A stretch of 64,000 nucleotides of DNA from positions 8,303,458-8,367,457 of the forward strand of contig NC_067202.1 in NCBI RefSeq assembly GCF_000699445.3, read 5' to 3'. Numbering within the stretch: position 1 is the first letter of the stretch; the number at the start of each line of letters is the position of its first letter. The DNA comes from Schistosoma haematobium. Taxonomy: Eukaryota > Platyhelminthes > Trematoda > Strigeidida > Schistosomatidae. Positions 23,576 to 34,799 of this stretch are shown in pieces. The notes under the pieces are model-generated. The model did no database searches. It saw nothing but the letters and a program-made list of their open reading frames with translations, and was not told the DNA's origin. The position numbers and the translations under genes are program-made.

Positions 23576-24513
23576 CTACAAAATAACACCCGCTAAAAAA
23601 ACATTAACTCCTCTCTGTAGATTAATAGATAATGCGTTGTTGTTTTGAGATGGAAAATTTGAATATTGTTTTATTTTCGTATGTATAGTTTGCTGAAGGT
23701 GATGTGTATATAATTGGATGTAATGAATTTTACAGTCATGTAATTTGTTTTATGGATGGATTTTCGTTTTATTTTCTTTGCTGTTATGCTTTTCACTGTG
23801 GCTTATAGATAAGGCTGATATTGAAGATTTTTAAGATCTTTTCGTTTGTTTCTGAAATAATTTAAAAATATGGTAGCATGATCTGTTTTCAGATTTTCAG
23901 TTAAACGTGAATTAAAAGAGCGATGTTAATTTGCAATAACTTATAGTGTGGCGTTGAGTCGCGGTTGACTATAATCACTACTACAGCAAGACCACGTGTC
24001 AATTAACCGATAAGACCCACCTCAGGCCAAATATCAGAAGGCAGTTGATGGCTGTAGTCGAGATGTATTTGTTGACGATCTCGTGGTATCGAAAGAATAC
24101 CGAGATCGTGCCAAAAGAGTACAAGTGTGGTTACTGAGCGTAACCGAATCCGTGCAGGGTCACAAGTAACCGAAGGAAGAATGTATGTGTTTTCGTACAG
24201 TTAAAAAAACAAGTACAGTAAAACAATCCCTGGTACAATTGGTTATAATAATAATTGTTCCCATTATACCAATTGCGTTCTCTTGATAAAAGTAGGTCAC
24301 TACAAACTACAGTGATTAAGTTGTACATTTCAGTTTAAAATATTGATATCCTCTGAAAACCTAAGGTCAGTAATTTAATGGATTTCTAGAGAAAATGTAA
24401 ATAAGGTCTTGAATTGCATGAGAATGTTTTTTGAGTAACTTTCTGTTAATTGTCTTGACTAGCTATTGTAATGAATATCAAATGAAAAATTAATAATTCT
24501 AGGAGAAATTATT
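23576..24513. other. AT-rich DNA with one perfect hairpin
   Basis: No gene is seen. A slightly GC-richer part (23940-24180) contains ACGATCTCG at 24075-24083 paired with CGAGATCGT at 24101-24109, with GTAT/ATAC inside. Its repeat family was not recognised. Confidence 0.4.
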
Positions 24514-24672
24514 GTCAGTAAAGGGTTGTGGATATCGCTGAGCTTAGATTTATATCATGAATGGATCAATTTTAGACTACCATAGAAAACCTGGATGCAC
24601 TGGACGGCCGTTTCGTCCTAGTATCGGACTTCAGTGGTTGTCTAACATTGATCCACTCATAATATAAATCTA
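24514..24672 (-). repeat. Hammerhead SINE family B foldback, headless
   Basis: The left terminus AAAGGGTTGTGGATATCG, minus-strand tail and a hammerhead that has lost part of CTGANGA are followed directly by a right arm (GTTGTCTAACATTGATCC). TTAGATTTATAT (24544-24555) and its inverted partner ATATAAATCTAA (24662-24673) bound the two arms. No tRNA head is present. Confidence 0.75.
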
Positions 24673-25482
24673 AGAGGACTTATTGTTTAAAAATGCAATG
24701 TACTCGAAGTAAACTTCTCATCCATGAGTTATTTGGTAAGGTGGCACGTGAATAAATTCATCAGCTTTTCACTACTTTTTAGTACAAACTCGTATAAAAC
24801 TATGAAACCAAAATCTCTAATGAACTGCCATTATGAGGCGATTACTGGATTTCAGTAATAATTATCCAAAAGTCTAGTGGTTGCTATTATATTTGAAATT
24901 TATGGATTTGTCATCTTTTATGGTGATGATTGCTAACTATTCAAGAGTCCTTTCTTCAAATAAAGCAGCTATTCCGTACTTACTGATTGTCAATTGTTTC
25001 AGATATAAGTTGACACTGAACATCATTTTGTTACCAAAAATGAATAACTCTATAAACACAATTTTATTACTAGCAAGTAGTGTAAATTCAAAACTTAAAT
25101 GTTGTGTGTCATATTGTATCCTCATTATTTGTAATGAAGTGGGTTGTAGGTTAAATACAGATTTTTCCACTCTATATTCTGGACAGTATGAGAGAAGATC
25201 TGGGAACTTTGTCTTCGAATTCATGCCGATATAAATTCGACTGGAATTTTTAGACAAAACAATTCAGCAAAAAAAAGCAGAATATGTTGTTTTAATCAGT
25301 TTAATTAGTTTTTTCACAAAAATTAATAGAAAAATGACATTTTAAATCTCCCTTTATGATTGTTTGTTTAACTGCAATAATATATGTCTATCTGTGCACT
25401 TTCAACAGCTTGCTTCTTGTTATAAACGAAAATATTGACTTTTTAGACGTTTTAAGAATGATAGGAAAAATAAGCAAAGATG
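24673..25482. other. AT-rich DNA with overlapping open frames
   Basis: Frames of about 110 codons are open on both strands (24881-25234 and 24937-25257). Neither has a recognisable motif or a convincing start, and being open on both strands suggests chance. Confidence 0.35.
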
Positions 25483-25600
25483 GGTAGTGACTAGTAGTGG
25501 AATCCAGGACGCACGTTTCGTCCCATCTGAGACTCGTCAGCTTGACGTACTTGCATCGCATAGTAGATGTTCACTGAGGAACTCAAAGATACAAACCAAC
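25483..25600 (-). repeat. Hammerhead SINE family A, copy 3
   Basis: The minus strand carries the family A linker (GTGAACATCTACTATGCGATG), hammerhead and the CTGGATTCCACTACTAG tail. The tRNA head is truncated. Confidence 0.85.
25502..25546 (-). ncRNA. Hammerhead ribozyme, family A, nearly intact
   Basis: Minus-strand order: GTCAAG, CTGACGA, stem II GTCTC-AGAT-GGGAC, GAAA, CGTGCG, GTC, CTGGAT. The core and stem II are intact. Stem I has one A-G mismatch and two weak end pairs, so activity may be reduced. Confidence 0.75.
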
Positions 25601-25959
25601 AACACCAAGTGGATAGAAAAAATAGTTTGGTACTTTTCATGCATACTTGTCCAGCACTTTACATACACTTATCATTAATAGTAATAACCAAGTAAATCAA
25701 AAGAAAATCTTTTGTAAGTGTACAGTGTTGTCACACTAGAAGCCAATGGGTTATGAATAATAATAAATAAAAAACAACACATGGTAGTAATAAACAGGTT
25801 TGATAATAAGACCAGTATATTAGTATGCTGAGGCCATATAATCGTTTGCTAATGAAAAATTATTGTTATACGTATAACTTTGCTAGATCATACTATATTA
25901 AACTCAACTTTATTTCTGAACGAAATTTTGATATTTTTAAAGCTGGGCTGTTATTACAA

Positions 25960-26100
25960 TAGAGTTCGAAATTCGTGTTACACTCTATTCTTCTGGATAT
26001 ACCTGCATTCCCGTATTGATACTCACAATGAGATTCAAACTCTATGGCTACACTTGAAAACATCAAGGTGTTATCCACTAGCTACTAAGTATGGATGGCC
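25960..26100 (-). repeat. Old family A SINE with tRNA-like head
   Basis: On the minus strand the order TAGTGGATAACACCTTGATG, GTTTGAATCTCATTGTGAG and GAATGCAGGTATATCCAG reproduces the family A head, B box and linker with many substitutions. The hammerhead beyond ATCCAG is unrecognisable. The 98-codon plus-strand frame at 25880-26176 overlaps this copy and is not a gene. Confidence 0.7.
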
Positions 26101-26176
26101 ACTAACATATTTGTTATATCACTTCACAGGACTTCTATTCAGTGAATTTCATGTAATATTATTTAGAAAATGTTGA

Positions 26177-26905
26177 AGCTTTATTCAGTTTGACAGAAGA
26201 AATCCGAAGTTCTTTTCGTTCGAAAGCTTTTATCATTCTATGAATAAAATCATATTTAGACAATTTCTTCCTTAATTATATTAAATTATTTAATTAATTT
26301 CAATTTAGAAAATTCAGAACATCTTACTAACCTAATTACTGACTCTTGAACCCTGGGAAGGAAAATGGTGAGAAGTATAATAGTAAGTATACTTCGAAGA
26401 TTAGTTTTTGCATAGGATACAAAGGTAGTGATAGATGATTTTGAGGTTCCAGAATCTTCTGAAAATATTTTCATATCGGTAATTATCCCACCAAAGCACG
26501 ACTTAATCTTTTGTTTTCAGAATTTACTTGGAAGTTCGCAAAACATTGATTAGTTCCTGAATACCTTTTATAAAAATAATCAAGGGTTTCAACCATTCTT
26601 TCATCCTGTTACAATGAGTCAAGTAGTGATAGATTCATGTTAAAAACACTAAAAGATGTTGGGTAGACAATACAAAGCCTAAGATAAATCACACTGATGT
26701 TATTTTTCACCTGAATAATCGAAGAATCATGTATATGTGAATACTTTATATACATTTAGAATTATTGTACAAAGTACATTTAAAACGATAACTTATATTC
26801 ACGGATTAAGTAATGGTGAGGTATTTGCCGTCTCCATTGCTTGCTGCAGTTAGGATTGTTGTTTTTATCTATTATCTACCACTACAATTCCGATGTTGAG
26901 GAGAT
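26177..26905. other. AT-rich DNA, nothing recognised
   Basis: No supported feature. Confidence 0.4.
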
Positions 26906-27160
26906 TACGGAATTTGAAATTCACATCACGGACTTGCATAGGTTAGAAAACCGATGAAAATTAGGAACCAATAGACAAGCGTCATGTCCTAATCTCATTC
27001 TACTAAAAGCCAAATTTTCGCCGCGAGATCTACTAATCTTGGTTTGATCCCGGGTGTGGTCGTGAGTGCAGTTTTCTACACGAGGATAAAACATCTGTCC
27101 GGTGATTTTTGGAGGTCCACTTTCATCTAGCCGAAGTTGGTCAGTGATGTGAAACTTCAA
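26906..27160 (+). repeat. SINE-like repeat of a fourth type
   Basis: A B-box-like GGTTTGATCCC at about 27040 is followed by GTGGTCGTGAGTGCAG and ACACGAGGATAAAACATC-TGTCCGGTG. This order (B box, GTC/GTG linker, GAGGA...AAAAC...GTCC) resembles the other hammerhead SINEs with stem II eroded. No A box is convincing, so the hammerhead reading is tentative. Confidence 0.4.
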
Positions 27161-27789
27161 TCAGTAAAAACATTTTGGAAAAAGAAGACAGTGTAATGAA
27201 TCTTAACAGTTTCTGTCGTGTTTTTAAAACACTCGAAACGAAATTGACTTTGATGGATTTGAATTGTGTAAGTTACTTTATGTAATCATACGATTGACGT
27301 TGTGTTTATCAGTCTGACTAGGCTGATTCCCAGCATAAGTGGAATGATTGACACGTATCGTTACATAAAATTACTTAAATAGCTATACACGGAATAAACT
27401 GTGTTCATATATGCATTAGACTCCACCGATCTCCGTAAGAACGTAGTTCATAAGGGAATACTTGACTAGATCATCAAAACGTTCAAATAGGAACATATAT
27501 TCCAAATATGCGAATCAGTAAATCGAATATTGTTTTCTTAACCAACATAATTTTTCACTGAATGAAAAGGTTTGAACTATTTAATTAAAGGTACCGATGA
27601 GTTTCAGTTTGAAATAAAAACAAACATTTAATGGGCTAAAGGTAATATCAAATCAAAGCAAAAACGATTATCTTGTATTCTAGTAGCAAGCATCTTGAAA
27701 TATTCACAAGAATCGCTAAATAATTAATGTTTTTAAACTTAATATTTATACAAGGTGTTTGTAGAGGTATATGTGACCGTTACTGTAGT
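27161..27789. other. AT-rich DNA, nothing recognised
   Basis: No supported feature. Confidence 0.4.
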
Positions 27790-28270
27790 AACGTTCGCGT
27801 ATCTGGGCAACATCATCAATCGACAATGAGGATCTGATACAAATGTGAAGGCAATAATTTTCAAAGTAAGGGTGGTATTTCCACAGTTGAAGAACATAAG
27901 GAACTCAAAACAACGGTTAATCAATATCAAAGTCACGATCTTGAATACAAACGTCAAGATATTTCGACTGTATGGAGCTTAAACTTCAAAAAATATTACG
28001 ACAACCATCAGTAAAGTACAAGTATTTATAAACAATTGTCTACGCAATATACTATATGTTCGTAAACCGGATTCAGTCAGCAATGGCCTAATGTGGGAGG
28101 GACTAGACCAACTTCCAGTTGAAGAAGAAATTAGGAAAAGAAGTTGGAGGTGGATAGAAGATACATTATGGAAATCATCAGACTATATTACGAGGCAGTC
28201 CCAAACTTACAAACCTGAAGGGAAGAGGAGAAGTGAAAGGCTAAGTTACACATTACTTCGAGAATTGGAA
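27790..28270 (+). mobile_element. RTE internal/3' fragment
   Basis: Corresponds to about 8115-8580 of the full element, from the YLGSIID region (here TATCTGGGCAACATCATCAA) to the LRR stretch near the C-terminus. It is truncated before the TAAG tail. Stops are present. Confidence 0.85.
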
Positions 28271-28439
28271 TTCACAATTCTTGTAAGTTCAGTTCTCAGT
28301 GTGTTAAGTGTAAAATATTGAAAGTCTTTTTATATAATTTATAGTTTGATAAGGTTGATTCCTAGAAGTATAACTGACATTTAAATTATTTATTCGTTTC
28401 AAATATACAACTTTACAGGACATTTAAAACCTTTTGTAG

Positions 28440-28578
28440 TATAAATTCACTTGGTATTTTTTGGCTTAAATCTTCCCATTGAGGTTTAAGATTGCAATTG
28501 ATCAGTTTGTTATTGACATATGTGCATACTGTGCGTATGCCTGAATATTACCTTAATTCACAAGCTTTTTTTGTAAGC
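28440..28578 (+). repeat. Module that recurs beside family A SINEs
   Basis: GTGCATACTGTGCGTATGCC and CCTTAATTCACAAGC recur before the family A copies at 53148 (TGTGCATACTGTACGG) and 56143 (GAATACTGTGCATATTGCC, CCTTAATTCACAAGC). A decayed version is at ~56900. The module may be part of a longer host repeat or element. Confidence 0.55.
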
Positions 28579-28712
28579 AATGATGGATAGTGGCTAGCAG
28601 TGGAATCCAGGGAGTGAACATCAACTCTGAGATGCAGGTACATCCAGCTGAAGAGTCCCAAATAGGACGAAACGCGCGTCCTGGATTCCACTGCTAGCCA
28701 CTATCCATCATT
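28579..28712 (+). repeat. Family A foldback with perfect 32-bp arms
   Basis: Arms 28579-28610 and 28681-28712 are exact reverse complements over 32 bp. Between them lies the family A linker and an intact hammerhead. The left arm ends at the base complementary to the first base after the predicted cleavage site (C28680/C28681). The tRNA head is missing. Confidence 0.9.
28642..28686 (+). ncRNA. Hammerhead ribozyme, family A, intact core
   Basis: Stem I ATCCAG/CTGGAT (6 bp), core CTGAAGA (fits CTGANGA), stem II GTCCC-AAAT-AGGAC, GAAA, short stem III CGCGCG, cleavage triplet GTC at 28678-28680. This is the classic schistosome Sm-alpha hammerhead layout and should be cleavable. Formation of the 32-bp hairpin would sequester the 3' strand of stem I. 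Confidence 0.9.
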
Positions 28713-28799
28713 ACTTTTGTAGTGTAGTTTTATAGCACCAACTTTTTCAAAAACTTTCCGTTAGAGAAACTAACCACTGGCTAGAAATAGAATAGTGTA

Positions 28800-29300
28800 C
28801 TCACTTATTCATCAATTATTTGGATAGAATGTAAGAATATCTCATAATTTGCTATGTTTGAAGCGGCTACGAGTTCACCTAGTCTGCGAACGGAACAAAG
28901 ACTCTATGACCAAAGACTAATAAGCTAGTTATTTTGATGCACCCCAGTCCCGCTAACTAGAGCGAGAAGTCCAAGTTCAAAACGAGGAAATATATTCCGC
29001 AAGCAGCCAGAAGCACGAGCAATGACAACAGGCACAAATCAAACGTATATGTACAGCACACAATTGTCCTTGGGAAGCGTTACAAAACAGCACACTAAAT
29101 GATACAACGAACCAAAAGCGTTTAAGATTCTCCCAAGTAGGAAATACGACATGAAAGTGAAAAAAGCGCTTTTTGCGCGAAAACAAAGAAATTCAAATTT
29201 TCGAAATAAAATTACAAAAATAAGGTGTCGATCTAAGTGAGTTCTGGGGATTTAACATCATCATGGGGTGCACTTGTATTTTGACCTTCTGTCACCATTG
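28800..29300 (-). repeat. LTR-like or retroelement-derived segment
   Basis: Base composition is richer than the flanks. On the minus strand, GGACTTCTCGCTCTAG and GCGGGACTGGGGTGC resemble an LTR leader region. A palindromic AAAAAGCGCTTTTTGCGCG lies near 29161. No second copy is present here, so the assignment is weak. Confidence 0.3.
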
Positions 29301-30243
29301 TCGGAGTGATCACCTTCTGGATCGTAGATCGACCTGTCGATGTGCTTCTTCCTGTGTTAGGACTACGGGTAGACTAAAGGTATCTAACTCTACAACCATG
29401 CAAATGAGAAATATATCAAGTCCACTCATTACAAATATAAAACGAAGATGATATAGAAGTGAGGTAATCAATATCATAGATACCGCAATAATAGTTACAG
29501 TATAATTACTCGATTTACTGTGTCAGATGATAATTATAGTATATTATATCAGTTAGCTGACATACTATTCCATAACAATTAGCCATAATTGTAACGTTTG
29601 TACGATGAGCCCTGGGTTGAGTATTGAATACGTGACGACAGTTGTAAAATCAAGTTATCCTATCTATACAATACCGGAAAAAGATGTAGCGTCGTTTACC
29701 CATTTTAAATTTTTATTTCCATCTTATTTGTTTAATCTTACTTGAAAAAATCTCATACACATAATATTTTGAATCATTTTCCTTAACTAATCAATGGTTC
29801 AGGGATGATTCGGCTGATTGCATTGGAAATAGCATGCAAATTTTCATGATCCACACAATCTGTACTGTAATCTCAGTTCAATGATTACTACATTAACCTT
29901 CATTTCAATATTTTGGTCTTTTACTCTGAAGCTAAGTGGGACAAGATTAGATTTTCCAGGATTCAAAAGTTTCCACAAGATGACATGTAAACCCTGCTAA
30001 CAGGTGTTAAATAACATAAATAAAAACGATGTCAAGAGCTACCTATCGATCACCTACCATCAACCAACATCTTAACCTAGCAGTGTGAGATGTCTTGTTA
30101 CTTACCCTAGTGAGCCACATTACTATCTACATCAACTTTCTCTACCAAACCACCTTCATCGTCATTGCCATCATTTCTACAACCAAGATCATGAGTAGCA
30201 TTCAAACAGTGTCTATTATTCGTAATGTATGGTTATTTTTTTC
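29301..30243. other. AT-rich DNA, nothing recognised
   Basis: No supported feature. Confidence 0.4.
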
Positions 30244-30531
30244 TAAATACCGGCGAGACTATAATTTATAGACGTAACAATCAGGTATAAGATATCAGGT
30301 TTTAGATTTTGGTGCCAAATTCACTCATCCATTTAGCTAAATAGAGTTTTGGCATTATAACTGATATCAGTTCGTGATTAAAACGTGAAATTTAATTCCG
30401 AAGTTTAGTCATCAACTGTAAATTATAATTCGAATTCCTCACACAGGTTCATATTCGTCATTTGGACATTCTTAAGGTCAGTCTAGCGTTGTTCAAAGGT
30501 CGCCCATAAATTATAGTCTCAGTTAAATACC
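30244..30531. mobile_element. Merlin-type MITE with 8-bp TSD, copy 2
   Basis: The element proper is 30252-30523 (272 bp), from GGCGAGACTATAATTTAT to ATAAATTATAGTCTCAGT. The TSD TAAATACC is perfect (30244-30251 and 30524-30531). Interior blocks (CAGGTATAAGATATCAGG, CATCCATTTAGCTAAATAG) match the other MITEs and the Merlin remnant. Confidence 0.9.
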
Positions 30532-31157
30532 ATCACTTGATTATGTCTAATATCAGTCCCATTAACCTAGAAAAAAGAAATCAATTTCACATTTAACAAC
30601 GAGTTTAATCTTACCCTATGTCATTTTCTTAAACTCGTTTTGTCCTGATTAAATATGTTTGCAATAACAGTTAGACCAGGAGAAGAAACTTGTTCATTGT
30701 CATTCTTATTCACGCCATAATAGTAATCATACATTTTGAATCAATTGCATAATGTATATTACATAACATATTGTCTATCATTATTGTCAAAGTTTCGCCT
30801 TTTAAAAGAATATTCTTACCCTATTGAGTAGAATATTTCAAATGATACCGTTTATTGATTTTTTTTGCTGTTCTAGTTGTTTTAACTTCGTCTATACACT
30901 TTTCTCAAATGTATTTTAACATTACCTTGTTTTATACTAAAGTTTGCATAGTTAAATTGATTCTCAGTTTTCTTGTTTTTTTTTGTAATGGTTAACTTGA
31001 TATTTAGCTGAGAATTACTTGAAACTGTCGGAATGGTTAGAAAAATTTCGATTCTTCTAGTTACAAATAATAATAATAGTAGTAACAGATGTATTCACTG
31101 TATGAAATGGAATAAAAAAACACAGTTAAACCCCTTCTGGTATGAATTAACATATAC
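30532..31157. other. AT-rich DNA, nothing recognised
   Basis: No supported feature. Confidence 0.4.
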
Positions 31158-31553
31158 TCACTAGTGACTGGCTTCACGAGGTATTTCTTGGAGTTCTAAT
31201 GAGAACCAGTGACCAGCGGAGTTCAACCGGGTCTGTTATGAGATAGTAACTCACTGATGACAAGGGTGGATCGATTTCGATCAATTTCGTGTATTAGTTG
31301 AATTTAGACATTAACACCGTTGAATGCCGGTCAGCTCAGTGGTCTAGTGGTTAAGCGTTCGCATGCGAGACTGATAGGTTCTGGGTTTGAATCTCGCTAG
31401 AGGGGATCGTGGATACGCACTGTCACGGAAGAGTCCCACAATAGGACGAAACGGCCATCCACTGCTTTGAGGATTTCCATGGTGATCTAGCTTCAATTGA
31501 TTCATGATCTCAACCATTGAAATCACTATAATATCCACAAAACAGCTTCTGAT
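31158..31553 (+). repeat. Hammerhead SINE family B, near full length
   Basis: Order: 5' body (CACTAGTGACTGGCTTCAC), GTCTGTTATGAGATAGTAAC, tRNA head (CAGCTCAGTGGTCTAGTGG; B box GGGTTTGAATC near 31383), decayed hammerhead (CTGTCACGGAAGAGTCCC; GAAA present; ATC for GTC), tail CATGGTGATCTAGC and terminus CACAAAACAGCTTCTGATA. Confidence 0.88.
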
Positions 31554-31875
31554 AAAAGTTATCTGAGTAGAAATAACTTGGTGTATATTTATCCTGAAAT
31601 TTGCACATTAGCCTTTTATCATCAATTCATTATGCCCACTAACTGAATGATTAAAACAGAAAATCGTGATTAAACTGAAATTGAAATATGACGTAGCTGG
31701 ACGCAACCAATAAGACATACACTGCTTGTAGATTTAAAATCAACTGGCCTCTTGATAACATTGCTTCACTTTCAATTGAATATACCTGAATAACTTATTT
31801 CAATACGGATCAATTTGATCATCCTTTGTCCTCATTTGTTACAACCTGGTTATTTTAATTTTTTAAACTAAATTC

Positions 31876-32166
31876 TCAGAATGGGGGTTGTGGAGATTGT
31901 AGTAATTTTTAATAATTGAATTCATGAGTCCGTTGAAGCTAATATGGCATTCCTGACCAGTAAGCGTTCACGATCTCTCACGTCGGACTCGGACTCAAGG
32001 CCTTCAGTTTAACACGCGAGCATTTAACCACCAGACCACTGATCCGGCATCCAATGGTGTTAATCTCTAACTTCAATCGATCCATGATCTTTTGCAACCA
32101 TTCATCCATTGTCTGAGGTAGATACCCGTCTCTACCGGACACTGATTTGACTCCGCTGGTCACGGC
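31876..32166 (-). repeat. Family B SINE variant, hammerhead deleted
   Basis: The left terminus TCAGAATGGGGGTTGTGG is followed by a minus-strand tail, which jumps straight to the tRNA head (complement near 31960-32055) with no ribozyme. The 5' body is an alternative version (GGTAGATACCCGTCTCTACC) shared with the copy at 48472, marking a subfamily. Confidence 0.78.
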
Positions 32167-32587
32167 TTGTTTTTACAGTTCTTTATAGTATTTAACCGTC
32201 GTAAACAAACCATCGATATACTATATTACTACTACTAATACCAATACTAGCACTAACACTTAATAATAAGAATAATGATGCATTGAAAACAACACACATA
32301 AGTGTTTGGTTTTTATTTAGTAATAATAATATCACTAGTCATAAAGTGGATTCATGAGTAATAAAACATTTCAGTCGAAAACAAAAATGACAGATTCTTA
32401 CTGTCATCATTTTCAGTTCATTAATCATCATTACAATTCACTGATTGATGATGATTTATTTGAAAAACAAAATAGAATTCCTTGTAAAATATAGTTGGTC
32501 AAGGTGTAACAATTAGTACAAGACTACTTACAACTAGATCTTTATCAAATTTTACTCTAATTTACGATAATATTTGTATGGTATATG
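32167..32587. other. AT-rich DNA with triplet-rich runs
   Basis: TACTACTACTAATACC near 32227 and short AAT runs. No gene. Confidence 0.4.
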
Positions 32588-32905
32588 AAAACTCCTCCTA
32601 GAGCCCCTTTGGGCCGTTTGCCGGCCCCAAGCCCGGATAAAGTAGGAGGGTTGAGTATAGGGTTAGCGACCACATCCCGTAGAAAACTAACCCTCTAAAA
32701 AACTCTAATCAGAAAAAATAATTCAAACCATTCAAACTTTGCCCTGGGAGTCAGAAAATCTTCACATAGAAAACTTATGATGCCTCATGGTGAAGGCCGC
32801 GTTCCTTCGGAAGTCACGAGACTGATTCCCCTTCTGAGAACCAGAGCAACAGTTAATTTAGATACATGGAATGCTCGTGCAATGTGGGAGACCGGTAAAG
32901 TCTTC
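32588..32905 (+). mobile_element. RTE 5' fragment with start of endonuclease
   Basis: Matches 5505-5820 of the full element, including the 5' UTR (GGCCCCAAGCCCGGATAAAG) and the ATG-led frame (MMPHGEGRVPSEVTR, LDTWNARAMWETGK). The match stops after ATGTGGGAGACCGG, and the frame then runs into unrelated DNA. Confidence 0.88.
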
Positions 32906-33605
32906 CATATTGTTGCAGTTACTGCATATGAAAAAAAATTTATTGAAACAATCAAGACAATTAATGGGTTAGTGATACTGAGTGGTTTATACATTAAGTC
33001 AAGGTTCCATGGAGAGAGAATCGTGTTGGAAAAAAAATGAAACAATTAAAGTTGTTATAGAAAAACACATGTACATAGGCATATATATATGTACACAGAA
33101 GCCTAATCATAAACACCAAAAACTGGAACAAAATAAGACAAAATACAAGAGAATTCTATCAAATTTCATTTATTTGCGAATCAGTTCAGTAAATTGTGTT
33201 TCGTATCGGCTACTGATTTCGATGCAGGATGTACTGATGGCTTTACATGGATTAGAGTTCAAAAGACACAGCTATTATAGTAAACACTGTGTGATAAAAC
33301 CACTGTATCAACTTTAATAAACACTCTATTCAATCAGTAACCCTAAGATTCTTATTCATTATAGATAAACGCCAATAGTTAAGTATCCTCACAAAAAATT
33401 CAAGATTTTGTTTAAACACCTATGACTATTGTTTAGTTGGATAGTTTATTGAGAGATTAATCCAGTTTAGAGATAATAGCTGGTTTTCACTAATACTTAC
33501 CAACTCAAAAATATGAATATATGACATCAAGAGAGACTGAACATAAGACCATTATAATGCATCGGTACCTTAAAAACTATAACAAACTGTTCGAGAAATC
33601 ATCAA
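32906..33605. other. AT-rich DNA, nothing recognised
   Basis: Short open frames such as 32982-33317 show no recognisable protein. Confidence 0.4.
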
Positions 33606-34316
33606 TAATCAATACTTACTTACTTACTTATGCCTATTACTCCTCGTGGAGAAGCATAGGCCACCCACCACCACTCTCCACCCAACCCTATCGTGGGCAA
33701 TCCTTTCCAGCTCCTTCCAATTGTTACTCATCCTTTTCATATCTGCTTCTGATTCCCGACGTAGTGTGTTCTTCTACCTTCCTCTTTTCTGTTTCGCTTC
33801 AGGATTCCAAGTTAGGGCTTGCCTCGTGATGCAGTTTGGTGATTTGCATAGTGCATGTCCTATCCATTTTCATCTTCTTTTCCTAATTTCCTCTTCAGCT
33901 GAAAGCTGTGGTATCCGGCCAATGGATGTAAATAAATACTTGTACTTTTTTGATGATGGTTGAGGCAGTTCTCCAAGTTTCAGCTCCATATAGTAGAACT
34001 ATCTTGATGTTCGTATTGAAGATTTTGACTTTGATATTGGTTGAAAGTTGTTTTGAGTTCCATATGTTCTTCAACTGTGAGAATGCCGCCCTTACTTTGA
34101 CAATTCTTGCCTTTACATCTGTATCAGATCCTCCTTGTTCATCGATGATACTTCCCAGGTTTGTGAAAGATTCTACATCTTCTAGAGTTTCTCCATAAAG
34201 TGTGATAGTATTGGTGTTCCCTGTGTTGTATTTAGGGATCTTGGTTTTCCACCTTGTGTATATTGAGGCCTGCTGCTGCAGAGGCTGGTGCTACACAAGT
34301 TGTCTTCATCTACATT
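33606..34316 (-). mobile_element. RTE 3' fragment, minus strand
   Basis: Starts with the complement of the TAAG tail (CTTACTTACTTATGCCTATT). It covers the C-terminal half back to the region after FADD (GTCTTCATCTACATTTGTTC, matching 7958-7980). Open frames on the plus strand here are antisense shadows. Confidence 0.88.
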
Positions 34317-34600
34317 TGTTCATGTGTATGGGATAAGAAATGATTAATACTATTATTAAAATATTAATAAGTAATATAATCTTACAAACAGAATAATAAT
34401 GGTACAATGATGCAATTTATTCTATTCTATAAAAAACAATTTAGTTCTCTTACAAGATTTCATTGTTTTTCATACTAAAATTAACCGATAAATAATTAAC
34501 TATGAATTCACTTTTATTCGAATGAAATACTGATTATTCAGTTTATATTCATTCATTATGCCATGGTTTCTTTACTTTTTATAGAATCTTTTGACAGTGG
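34317..34600. other. AT-rich DNA, nothing recognised
   Basis: No supported feature. Confidence 0.4.
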
Positions 34601-34604
34601 TCTT

Positions 34605-34640
<36 letters not shown>

Positions 34641-34648
34641 TTTCTCTG
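34601..34648. repeat. (TC)n microsatellite
   Basis: TCTCTCTCTC run interrupted by TATC units towards its 3' end. Confidence 0.9.
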
Positions 34649-34755
34649 TTTTAATTTTGGTTTGTGTGTGAAAATGTAAAACTGGACTAATAGTTTCTTC
34701 TCTTCTCAATTCACAATTCAAGTCAATGCCAAAGAATGTAAGGTTAGTTAATGTA

Positions 34756-34763
34756 TAATAATA

Positions 34764-34797
<34 letters not shown>
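34756..34797. repeat. (TAA)n microsatellite
   Basis: About thirteen TAA units with one TAG interruption. Confidence 0.9.

Positions 34798-34799
<2 letters not shown>

Noticed and set aside
24881..25257. Overlapping 117- and 106-codon frames on opposite strands
   Set aside because: Open on both strands, no motif, the minus-strand frame has no ATG start, and the composition is AT-driven.
25880..26176. 98-codon plus-strand open frame
   Set aside because: It overlaps an old family A SINE on the opposite strand, and the peptide has no family features.
33521..34198. Three overlapping plus-strand frames of 80-105 codons
   Set aside because: They are antisense to a minus-strand RTE 3' fragment.
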